This document shows positions 8,471 through 15,797 of a stretch of DNA of 64,000 nucleotides, one piece after another. The notes under the pieces were generated by a model that did not search any database, was not told the origin of the DNA, and saw only the letters and a program-made list of their open reading frames with translations. The translations under genes were made by a program, and so were the position numbers. Each line of letters starts with the position of its first letter. Position 1 is the stretch's first letter. Source of the DNA: Bacteroidaceae bacterium (lineage in GTDB: Bacteria; Bacteroidota; Bacteroidia; Bacteroidales; Bacteroidaceae); the NCBI GenBank assembly GCA_024398635.1, contig JAKSIV010000001.1:1-64000 (forward strand), in the 5' to 3' direction.

Positions 8471-8575
8471 TTGCAGGTATTCCGGAATGTATTACCTTTG
8501 TCATTGAAACATGCGCAAGCAAGTTTTAGTTCACCGTCCGGGGACACTTGAGAAAGTGCCTCCGGACATTTTATA
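8471..8575 (+). ncRNA. Candidate small RNA with promoter and hairpin terminator
   Basis: A Bacteroidota-type promoter (TTG at 8471-8473, 19 nt, TACCTTTG at 8493-8500) would start a transcript near 8507. At 8536-8567 a hairpin with GTCCGG/CCGGAC outer arms and CACTT/AAGTG inner arms (one A-C mismatch, GAGA loop) is followed by ATTTTATATT. The predicted RNA is about 65-70 nt. No convincing protein gene is read from this promoter. It may instead be the leftover promoter of a lost integrase gene. Confidence 0.4.
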
Positions 8576-8612
8576 TTGTGGTATATTCTTGTTGTACCGC
8601 ATTAGACAAGAA

Positions 8613-8662
8613 AGGGGGCACACGAAAAAATGGGGCACAAATGGGGCACAGATTTGGGGTAT
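8613..8662. repeat. TGGGGCACA direct repeats next to tRNA-Arg
   Basis: TGGGGCACA occurs at 8631 and 8642, with related words at about 8613 (GGGGGCACA) and 8654 (TGGGGTA). The 11-12 bp spacing resembles the array at 5691-5756. Such direct repeats beside a tRNA gene could be arm-type recombinase sites of a lost integrase; this is inference. Confidence 0.5.
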
Positions 8663-8700
8663 TAAAAAAACAAACCCCACCAGAACATGTTCTGAGGGGG
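8662..8700 (-). terminator. Terminator of tRNA-Arg
   Basis: Downstream of the tRNA on the minus strand, CCCC-x3-AGAACATGTTCT-x3-GGGG (8700-8675) forms a stem and is followed by a T-rich run (complement of 8674-8664). Confidence 0.75.
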
Positions 8701-8704
8701 ATTT

Positions 8705-8781
8705 TGGTGATTCCGTTGGGATTCGAACCCAAGACCCACAGCTTAGAAGGCTGTTGCTCTATCCAGCTGAGCTACGGAACC
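8705..8781 (-). tRNA. tRNA-Arg (anticodon TCT), CCA encoded
   Basis: The 77-nt gene reads GGTTCCGTAGCTCAG at the 5' end and closes with CGGAATC, A, CCA. The acceptor arms pair over 7 bp with one G-U. The anticodon loop CTTCTAA gives TCT, and the T-arm contains GGTTCGAATCC. The 3' end faces the lysis cassette, the usual orientation for an integration target. Confidence 0.95.
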
Positions 8782-8819
8782 GATAGGTCAACGAAGTTAA
8801 CTCCGCTTATTTGCGGGTG

Positions 8820-8850
8820 CAAAATTAGCGCATTATTTCATATTTCCAAT
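8820..8850 (-). promoter_or_regulatory. Promoter of tRNA-Arg
   Basis: On the minus strand TTG (8849-8847), 19 nt, TAATTTTG (8827-8820), about 40 nt before the tRNA. The -33 element touches the stop codon of the phosphatase gene. Confidence 0.5.
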
Positions 8851-9317
8851 CACTTTTTTGCTTTTTCACATTGCATGGCGAGAAATGATTCGCAAGCTGT
8901 GGTGATGTCACGGTAGGTGGTTCCAAAGTCACCGGTGTACCATGGATCGGCTACGTCGCGGTCTATGCCGGCGTATGACATCATAAGGCGGACCTTGTTT
9001 TGCGGATCATCAGGGATTATGTATCGCAGCCAGCGCAGGTTCATGCGGTCCATGCAGATAATCAGGTCAAAACGGTCGTAGTCTGTGCGTGTTATCTGAC
9101 GTGCCGTCTTATCCTTGTCAAACGGTATGCCGTGGGCACTGAGACAACGCCTGGCCGGCGGATATATGGAATTGCCGATCTCCTCGGTTGATACGGCTGC
9201 AGATTCTACGTAGAAAAGCTCATTTAAGCCCCGTGAGCGGATTAAATCCTTGAAGATGAACTCTGCCATAGGGGAGCGGCATATGTTGCCATGACAGACA
9301 AAAAGAATCCTGATCAT
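8850..9317 (-). CDS. Low-molecular-weight protein-tyrosine phosphatase
   Basis: The 155-aa cytoplasmic phosphatase has the N-terminal P-loop VCHGNICRS (catalytic Cys8, phosphate-binding Arg14) and a DPWYTGDF segment carrying the general-acid Asp, at normal family length. Members act on phosphotyrosine proteins and in some bacteria regulate capsule or exopolysaccharide export; no kinase partner is visible here, so the substrate is unknown. It is a single gene between tRNA-Arg and SusD on the same strand. A TACTTTTG box lies only 5 nt upstream of the ATG, hinting at a very short or absent leader. Confidence 0.93.
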   Translation of the reverse strand: MIRILFVCHGNICRSPMAEFIFKDLIRSRGLNELFYVESAAVSTEEIGNSIYPPARRCLSAHGIPFDKDKTARQITRTDYDRFDLIICMDRMNLRWLRYIIPDDPQNKVRLMMSYAGIDRDVADPWYTGDFGTTYRDITTACESFLAMQCEKAKK

Positions 9318-9321
9318 GGTG

Positions 9322-9329
9322 CAAAAGTA
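9322..9329 (-). promoter_or_regulatory. -7 box abutting the phosphatase start
   Basis: TACTTTTG on the minus strand matches TAnnTTTG and lies 5 nt from the start codon at 9317. No good -33 element was found. Transcription would begin at or near the ATG. Confidence 0.35.
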
Positions 9330-9332
9330 AGG

Positions 9333-9364
9333 AAAAAAAGAGTCCGGTCATATGGCCGGACTCT
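9333..9364 (-). terminator. Terminator after the SusC/SusD genes
   Basis: AGAGTCCGG (9339-9347) and CCGGACTCT (9356-9364) form a perfect 9-bp stem. On the minus strand it is followed by seven T residues, marking the end of the susCD transcript. Confidence 0.85.
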
Positions 9365-9391
9365 TCAAAGGCAATGTTGTATAGTTATTTA

Positions 9392-11161
9392 TCAATAACC
9401 GGGATTCTGATTCATGTTAGGATTGATGGCCATAACGGCAGCTCCCGGGAATGGGAAGTACTCGTGCTTGCCAACTTTGAATCCTACCTCTCCCAGATTC
9501 GGATGTTGCATCTCAACGTAGATTACATGAGTATCAGTTTTGGTCTCTCTGGGCTGGTTGCTCTTAAGAACCAGAGGCATAACGTATGACTTGTCTTCAT
9601 TCTTCAGAGTATCAAAACGCTGGAAGAACTGGTCATACAGCTGCGGAACATTCTTTCCGTTGTCAAGAAGTCCGTCAAATGCATGTGTGTCGTTGTCTTG
9701 CTGACTCCAACGAACCAGATCGGCAAAACGGCATCCTTCCATGAACATCTCAAATCTCTTCTCTGATTTGACAGCATCAAGAGTGAGGGCTGCGCTGACG
9801 GTTTGAGAACCTGCGCGGTTCTGGATTCTGTTCAGGTACTGCAGACCATCATTGTCACTGGTGCGTGCGCAAGCCTCGGCATAAAGCAGATAAGCTTCTG
9901 CAAGGCGTGCTACCAATACATTGAGGGTACGTGGGTCATCGTTGTCGGCAACATCACATATTCTCTTGTAATGCAGGTACTGGCTTTGACCATACAGATA
10001 TGATGTGATACCACGGTCTTCGCTTGCTTGCTTCTGCTCAAGAGTCATTTCTCCATCTGTAGTATAAGGCATCTCATACAATACTTCGGGGTCAAACTGC
10101 TTAATCCAAGCCTGACGACGGGGTGAATTGTAACCATCGTTTGCAATAAGGGCCTCGGCAAAATCCTCACGTACACCGAGTCCGCCCCAACCACCTAATA
10201 CAGGTGCGGGTTTTCCTGCCCAGTGGTCAGTACGCCAGCCCCAAATATCCATATGCATCCAGTAACCCTTCTGGATCTTACCATTCCACTTGCCGATTGC
10301 AGGATTGTTGGTTACGTTTGAAGCAAAGATTATCTCCTCATTACCTTCGCCTGCCAGATGGAATGTCTCACGGATTCTTGCAGTAGGTACGAGAGCATAC
10401 TTTGTTGATTCAACCAGAGGCTTGAGAGCGCTCTTGGCTGCAGCCATATCATTTGCAAATACATATGACTTACCTGCAACAAACTGAGCAAACCCCTTGG
10501 TGATGTATGTGGTACCCTTCTTGTCATTTGCACTTTCACGCTCATCAAGATCAGGGATTGCTGCGATAGCCTCATCGCCGCACCATTTGAGAAGTTCCAG
10601 GTGTGAAGCATAGTCGTTGTTACCATAGTTTGTGGGCTTGTCACCACCTTCAAGTACATGATCTATCAGAGGAGGGCAATTCCAACCAATAGCCAACATC
10701 ATATGAGCCCATGCACGCATAACGCGGGCCTCGGCAACACATCTTTTCTGAACTTGTGATGTGCCGTTCTTGAAGTTGTCAATAACCAGGTTGGCGCCAT
10801 AAACCATCTGATACAAGCCCTTATACATACTGACTACCAACTGTGAGTTGGCATCGCCACGGAACTCGTTGATCTGACCGTTAAAGTCATTATCGCCATA
10901 GAACTCACCGGCTGCATAAACATCGTCGCCGGGGAGATTGAACAGAGCCTCAAAAGGACTGATGATAGACTCACCGTTCGGACGGGCGATATTCTGAGCG
11001 AATAAGTCATATGCGGCGGCAAGAGCAGCTTCGGCATCATCATCAGTCTGATAAAAATCTTCGTATGCAACTACTCCCTTCTGGGGAATGTCAAGCTTGC
11101 TTTCGCAAGCCGTTGCAAACAGCACAGCTGTGCATATTACAGGAATATAATACTTTTTCAT
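9392..11161 (-). CDS. susD: SusD/RagB-type nutrient-binding outer-membrane lipoprotein
   Basis: The 589-aa protein has a lipoprotein signal (FATACESK, Cys19) followed by the SusD N-terminal pattern (DIPQKGVVAYEDFYQTDDDA) and TPR-like helices. The C-terminal part contains RLAEAYLLYAEA, typical of RagB/SusD proteins, and the chain ends with NPNMNQNPGY, a common tail. It sits on the cell surface as the lid over the SusC channel and captures a glycan or peptide. It follows SusC by 14 nt and is in the same transcript. No glycosidase lies beside it, so the substrate cannot be predicted. Confidence 0.95.
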   Translation of the reverse strand: MKKYYIPVICTAVLFATACESKLDIPQKGVVAYEDFYQTDDDAEAALAAAYDLFAQNIARPNGESIISPFEALFNLPGDDVYAAGEFYGDNDFNGQINEFRGDANSQLVVSMYKGLYQMVYGANLVIDNFKNGTSQVQKRCVAEARVMRAWAHMMLAIGWNCPPLIDHVLEGGDKPTNYGNNDYASHLELLKWCGDEAIAAIPDLDERESANDKKGTTYITKGFAQFVAGKSYVFANDMAAAKSALKPLVESTKYALVPTARIRETFHLAGEGNEEIIFASNVTNNPAIGKWNGKIQKGYWMHMDIWGWRTDHWAGKPAPVLGGWGGLGVREDFAEALIANDGYNSPRRQAWIKQFDPEVLYEMPYTTDGEMTLEQKQASEDRGITSYLYGQSQYLHYKRICDVADNDDPRTLNVLVARLAEAYLLYAEACARTSDNDGLQYLNRIQNRAGSQTVSAALTLDAVKSEKRFEMFMEGCRFADLVRWSQQDNDTHAFDGLLDNGKNVPQLYDQFFQRFDTLKNEDKSYVMPLVLKSNQPRETKTDTHVIYVEMQHPNLGEVGFKVGKHEYFPFPGAAVMAINPNMNQNPGY

Positions 11162-11175
11162 AATGATGTGTCTTA

Positions 11176-14100
11176 TTAGAATGTGAGGTTAACACCGAAT
11201 ACAGCCTTCTTTGAGGTAGGATATGTTCCCAGGTCAATACCAAGCTGTTGAGCGTTTGTTGTAGTAGCAGTCTCAGGATCGAGTCCGGGATAGCTGGTGA
11301 TAGTGAAGAAGTCATCAAGTGAAACATATACTCTCATGCTTGCAAGACCTACACTCTTAAGTAAGGTTCTGGGCAGAGAGTAACCAAGCTGGATCTGCTT
11401 GAACTTGAAGTAATCACCCTTGAATACGTTAGCGTCAGATGCCCAGAATGTGGTGCTGTTCTTTACAGCGGCTGCGTTAGGCAGACTTGCGCCAGTGTTC
11501 TCGGGAGTCCATGAGTTTGCGTGATAATACTCCAGTGTATTGTTGTAGGGACGGTCGGTACGGAACAATACCGGGAAGATACTGTTGCCTGCAACGCCTG
11601 TTCCGAATACTGTGAAGTCAAATCCCTTGTAATCAAGAGCGAGTGTAATACCGTAAGTGTACTTAGGCATACCCTGACCGATGTTAACGCGGTCTTCCTC
11701 ACCAATTACACCGTCACCGTTGTAGTCTTTGAGGACGGGATCACCGGGGTTATAGAGAACGATCTTCTCACCCTGTCCGTCAAGTACAAAGTTGCCTTCT
11801 TCATCCATCTTATACTCAGTCTCCTGAGCGATTCTTTCCATATGATAGCCGTACATGTACCAGATAGGATTGCCTACCTCGAATGCGGTACGAATCTGTG
11901 ATACATAGTAGCTACCGTAGAGGATACGTGAGATGGTGGGATCCAGATAGGTAACTTCATTCTTGAGAGTTGAGAAGTTACCGTTGATAGAGTAACCCAG
12001 ATCACCGATCTTGTCTCTCCAACCAAGTTCGAACTCAAGACCCTTGTTCAATACATCACCACCGTTGACGGTTGTTGATGAAACACCGATTTCAGGAACA
12101 GGGTTGATGCTTACGAGAAGGTCCTTTGTGGTCTTCTTATACCAGTCGATGCCTAATGACAGACGGTCACTCAGGAAACGTGCATCAAGACCAAGGTCAA
12201 TCTGGTCAGAGGTTTCCCACTTAAGTGACGGGTTGGCCAGGCCGCTGGGCTTTGAACCGTAAACGAGCTCGTAGTCAGCTGCGGTTTCATTGATTCCATA
12301 CTCATACCAGTTTGAACCCTTGGAAATAGAGGTTGAGTACTGATAGTTGTTGAGCACATTCACATTACCGTTGCGACCCCATGATGCGCGGAACTTAAGG
12401 AATGACATAGCTTCGCGGTCAATGTTGTCTCTGATGAAACTTTCATTGCTGATTGTCCAGGCTGCGGAGAATGAGGGGAAGTAGCCCCAATGGTTCTGAG
12501 GAGACAGCTTGGATGAGTCAAATGCGTCAGCACGGAAGTTAGCCTGCAAATTGTAGCGGTTGTCGAAAGTATAAGTGATACGACCGAAATATGCAAGGCT
12601 TGCAGAACGGTTAGGCAAGTTGCCGAAACCCTTATTGGCATTTGTTGTTACATAGTTGAGATAACGGAAGTTATCATTGTAGTCAGAAAGAATGCTGGTA
12701 CCGGTAGCTGAACCGTTGACATTGTCAGTGCGGTTCTCAATGAATGACATACCACCCATTAAACCGATAGAGCTCCTGCCGAATGTCTTGTCATAGTTGG
12801 CAAAGTTCTCCCACTGATAGTATAGGCCGGTATTGGCAGCTGCAGTCAATGAATACTCAACTGATTTTGCCATCGGGTTTGCATAGTAAGGATCAGAATA
12901 GTTGTGACTATTGCTGAAACTGATTCTGTAACCTAAGCGTGATGTGAATACAAGTCCCTGGATAGGATTCAGGTTGATGAAAGATGTTCCACGAACTGAA
13001 ACACCACTCTGTGTCTGGTTGTTACGAGCCAGCTGGATGAAGGGTGAACCGTGGTCGTTGTCAACATACTTGGAGACAGCGTAGAAACGTCCGTCTTCTG
13101 ACTTGACGATAAGGTTGGTGCCTTCAAATCCCTTATCGGAGAACTCAGTGTTCAGATTGTTATATGTATCTGCCATACCCTGAGTGAACTGTGATATATC
13201 ATCAAGGTAAACGGGAGTCAGAGGATCATTCTGTATGGCGGCCATAAGAACTGAGTTTGTCTCAGACATATGTGATACAGATTTTGTCTCCCAACGCTCA
13301 ATAGAGGTGTTGGTTCCTACTGTAAGCCATTTCTTGATCTTGTAATCAGCATTGATCTGGGTTGAAAGACGATTGTAAACATCCTTGTCACCAACTACGA
13401 TACCATTATTGTTAACATAGTTGAGAGACATGAAGTAGTGTCCCTGCTGATTTCCGCCCATGAATGTGAGAGCATGCTGCTGAGCGAAACTAGGCTCGAA
13501 GAGCTCGCTGGCCCAGTCTGTATCAATAACGCCGTCATCACCGTTACGTGAAAGCTCGGAGTCAATGTCGTAGCCCTGCATCTTCTTGAAATCAATGAAC
13601 TGTTCACGGTTCATGACACCAGGTTTGCGGGCAAGAGTCTGGCGGGTGAGCTTGTACTCATAAGTAATATTACCTTCACCTGTGCTTGCGCCTTTCTTGG
13701 TGGTGATAAGTACGACACCGTTACCGGCCTGAGCACCGTAGATGGCTGCTGATGCGGCATCCTTCAGGATCTCCATTGACTCAATCATTGAAGGATCCAG
13801 GTACTGGATGTTGTCAACCTGCAAACCGTCAACTATGAGCAGCGGGCCGATGTTGCCGGAGTTGGATGAATAACCACGAACACGGATCTGTGCGCCCTGA
13901 CCCGGAGCACCAGAGTAATTCAGGACCTGGATACCGGATACCTTACCTTGTATGGCAGAGGCGGCATCAGTTACTGAGCGGTCCTTCAGATCGGCAGCTC
14001 TTACTGAAGCAACTGATCCTGAGAGGTCGCTTTTCTTTTGTGTACCATAACCGATGACTACGATTTCATCAAGTAGTTCGGCATCTTCAGAGAGAGTGAC

Positions 14101-14376
14101 ATTAATGGTTGTACGACCGTTCACCTGCTCGGTAACAGTTGTGTAACCCATGAATGAGAACTGGAGGGTTGCGTTTGACGGAACCGAAATGGAGTAATTA
14201 CCATCCAAGTCGGTTACTGTACCGTTTGTTGTTCCCTGTTCAGCAACGCTAACAAGAGCAAGCGGTTCACCTGCGTCATCCTTAACCTGTCCCTTAACAG
14301 TCACGTTCTGTGCAGTCGCACAGATAGGCACTGCTATAGCAAGCAGCATGCCTAACACATGTTTTTTGAGATTCAT
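11176..14376 (-). CDS. susC: SusC/RagA-type TonB-dependent outer-membrane transporter
   Basis: The 1066-aa protein has a signal peptide (to about residue 23, ATAQ), a carboxypeptidase-D regulatory-like domain (VTVKGQVKDDAGEPLALVSV, about 26-105), the SusC signature region (EIVVIGYGTQKKSDLSGS), a plug domain and a 22-strand barrel ending in aromatic NLTF. It imports a large substrate using TonB energy together with SusD encoded 14 nt downstream. No STN domain, anti-sigma factor or hybrid regulator is next to it, so control is not evident. Its upstream region is AT-rich and borders an insertion-sequence remnant pointing away. Confidence 0.96.
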   Translation of the reverse strand: MNLKKHVLGMLLAIAVPICATAQNVTVKGQVKDDAGEPLALVSVAEQGTTNGTVTDLDGNYSISVPSNATLQFSFMGYTTVTEQVNGRTTINVTLSEDAELLDEIVVIGYGTQKKSDLSGSVASVRAADLKDRSVTDAASAIQGKVSGIQVLNYSGAPGQGAQIRVRGYSSNSGNIGPLLIVDGLQVDNIQYLDPSMIESMEILKDAASAAIYGAQAGNGVVLITTKKGASTGEGNITYEYKLTRQTLARKPGVMNREQFIDFKKMQGYDIDSELSRNGDDGVIDTDWASELFEPSFAQQHALTFMGGNQQGHYFMSLNYVNNNGIVVGDKDVYNRLSTQINADYKIKKWLTVGTNTSIERWETKSVSHMSETNSVLMAAIQNDPLTPVYLDDISQFTQGMADTYNNLNTEFSDKGFEGTNLIVKSEDGRFYAVSKYVDNDHGSPFIQLARNNQTQSGVSVRGTSFINLNPIQGLVFTSRLGYRISFSNSHNYSDPYYANPMAKSVEYSLTAAANTGLYYQWENFANYDKTFGRSSIGLMGGMSFIENRTDNVNGSATGTSILSDYNDNFRYLNYVTTNANKGFGNLPNRSASLAYFGRITYTFDNRYNLQANFRADAFDSSKLSPQNHWGYFPSFSAAWTISNESFIRDNIDREAMSFLKFRASWGRNGNVNVLNNYQYSTSISKGSNWYEYGINETAADYELVYGSKPSGLANPSLKWETSDQIDLGLDARFLSDRLSLGIDWYKKTTKDLLVSINPVPEIGVSSTTVNGGDVLNKGLEFELGWRDKIGDLGYSINGNFSTLKNEVTYLDPTISRILYGSYYVSQIRTAFEVGNPIWYMYGYHMERIAQETEYKMDEEGNFVLDGQGEKIVLYNPGDPVLKDYNGDGVIGEEDRVNIGQGMPKYTYGITLALDYKGFDFTVFGTGVAGNSIFPVLFRTDRPYNNTLEYYHANSWTPENTGASLPNAAAVKNSTTFWASDANVFKGDYFKFKQIQLGYSLPRTLLKSVGLASMRVYVSLDDFFTITSYPGLDPETATTTNAQQLGIDLGTYPTSKKAVFGVNLTF

Positions 14377-14782
14377 AAATAAGGATTGATAGGATAAAAG
14401 TTAAACAATTAGGTTTGTGTAAAAATTATAAATTTTTTGCGTCATTAATTGCGTTAGGTTAATATCATGTCAAAAATCGGACTAATCTATAAAATTACTT
14501 GAATTAGGCAAAAAATTAAATGAATTATTTTTGAGTAAAATGAAAAAATGAATGTTTCTAGAACAAAAATTAATCAATATTAAGCAAAAACAGATTTATT
14601 ATTACATTTTTTTAAAGTTCTTGTAAATTAAGTAACTGCTCAGGTACCCCTGACCCGACTATAAACAGAGAGAAGCGCGGGGCTTTCGCCACCCTGATAT
14701 AACTTTTTTCAAAAATTTTCATCGTGTTGCATATCCAACTTTCAATCTATTGAAAATCAGCCGATTGATGCTATTTATTAAA
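14377..14782. other. AT-rich upstream region of SusC
   Basis: About 400 nt without a gene. The part next to susC (14400-14630) is AT-rich and must hold its promoter, but no perfect TAnnTTTG with a -33 element is seen on the minus strand. At 14636-14700 a more GC-rich stretch (CTGCTCAGGTACCCCTGACC onward) differs in composition and may be the left end of the IS66-type element. Confidence 0.45.
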
Positions 14783-14814
14783 TTTGGTAGAGTCATTTCT
14801 TTTCCTTATCTTTG
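14783..14814 (+). promoter_or_regulatory. Promoter of the IS66-type transposase
   Basis: TTTG (14783-14786), 20 nt, TATCTTTG (14807-14814) is a full match to the Bacteroidota consensus. The ATG at 14819 is only 4 nt away, so the mRNA would be nearly leaderless. Confidence 0.6.
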
Positions 14815-14818
14815 TGGT

Positions 14819-15396
14819 ATGGAAAAGGACTTCAACACAGGGCTTCGCAGGAGCCTCGAATCCGACCGGATAAAACTTACACGCCGGCGCAAGCAACTCC
14901 TTCGGGAGATGGGATACTCCGAGGATCTTGATTCTGCGGAGATTGCCGAAAAGCTTCACGAGCAGGTTCGCGCCAACAACGTCCTTAACCGCAGCGTTGT
15001 GAGGCAAGAAGAGGAAATCAAGAAGCTGAAAGCTCGCATTGTAGAACTTGAGACTGGCCAAAAGCCTATCGCCAAGACCAGTGCGAACAGCAGCGTGCCT
15101 CCGTCGAAGAACCCCATAGGCGTTCCTCACACGCAGTCCCAACGCAAACCGTCCGGAAGAAAGACAGGCGGACAGAAGGGACATCCGGGGAGCACAAGGC
15201 TCCAGACCGACAACGTCACCGCTACCGAGCGATGGTATCCTGTAGCGGTCTGCCCCGTGTGCGGAAAACCTCTGGATATAGAATCCGCCACTGTGGGTGC
15301 AAGAAGACAGGAGGTTGACATACCAGTTCCAATAGCCGCAGAGGTCATAGACCACCTTCTGATGCAGGTCAAGTGCAGTTGCGGTCACTTTAGAAC
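14819..15396 (+). pseudogene. IS66-family transposase, N-terminal fragment
   Basis: The first about 190 residues from the ATG at 14819 match the N-terminal part of IS66 TnpC-type transposases: a helix-rich coiled region, then KTSANSSVPPSKNP, KPSGRKTGGQKGHPGS and a zinc-binding part (CPVCGKP, CSCGH). The DDE catalytic domain is missing. After CSCGHFRT the similarity ends abruptly at about 15396 and unrelated sequence follows in frame. A strong promoter precedes it. It is a dead copy left by insertion and deletion. Confidence 0.85.
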
Positions 15397-15720
15397 GAAA
15401 ATTACATTCCAATATTTATTTACTATAGACGATATTAAAGTTTTATGTGATCAGGCTGGAGACTATAAAGAATTGAAGGAGAAGCATCCTGAAGTGCTTA
15501 ACTATTGTTGGCATAATAAGATTGATATTTATAAACTGGCAGGTTGGAATAATAGCAAATATCGTCCTGTCCGATTATTAAAAGATGGCGTGGTTGTAGC
15601 GTGTTTTTCAAGTTCTAAGGAAGCGGCTAATTATTACGTTGGCATCAGCAAAAAAAACTACCAAGGTATATAGACACAGGCAAGGAATATCATGGATATG
15701 TCTGGGAAACAGACAAATAG
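15397..15720 (+). pseudogene. NUMOD1-type homing-endonuclease tail, frameshifted
   Basis: In frame with the IS66 fragment follows a different protein end: RPVRLLKDGVVVACFSSSKE-AANYYVGIS resembles the NUMOD1 DNA-binding repeat of HNH/GIY-YIG homing endonucleases. After an eight-A run at about 15652-15659 the frame stops at 15671, while the next frame continues with IDTGKEYHGYVWETDK to a stop at 15718-15720, the normal end of such a repeat. One missing A would explain the break (real frameshift or sequencing error). No nuclease domain remains. Confidence 0.5.
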
Positions 15721-15797
15721 GGTGGCGGCGTTAGTATAAAAGGGCTTATATTTATTAAGGCTTGTATGAATCTTATGCAGGGACAGTCCTGCGGATG

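Noticed and set aside
8511..8916. Two plus-strand frames running through tRNA-Arg
   Set aside because: They cross a clear tRNA and its terminator on the other strand; their sequence is just the translated tRNA complement.
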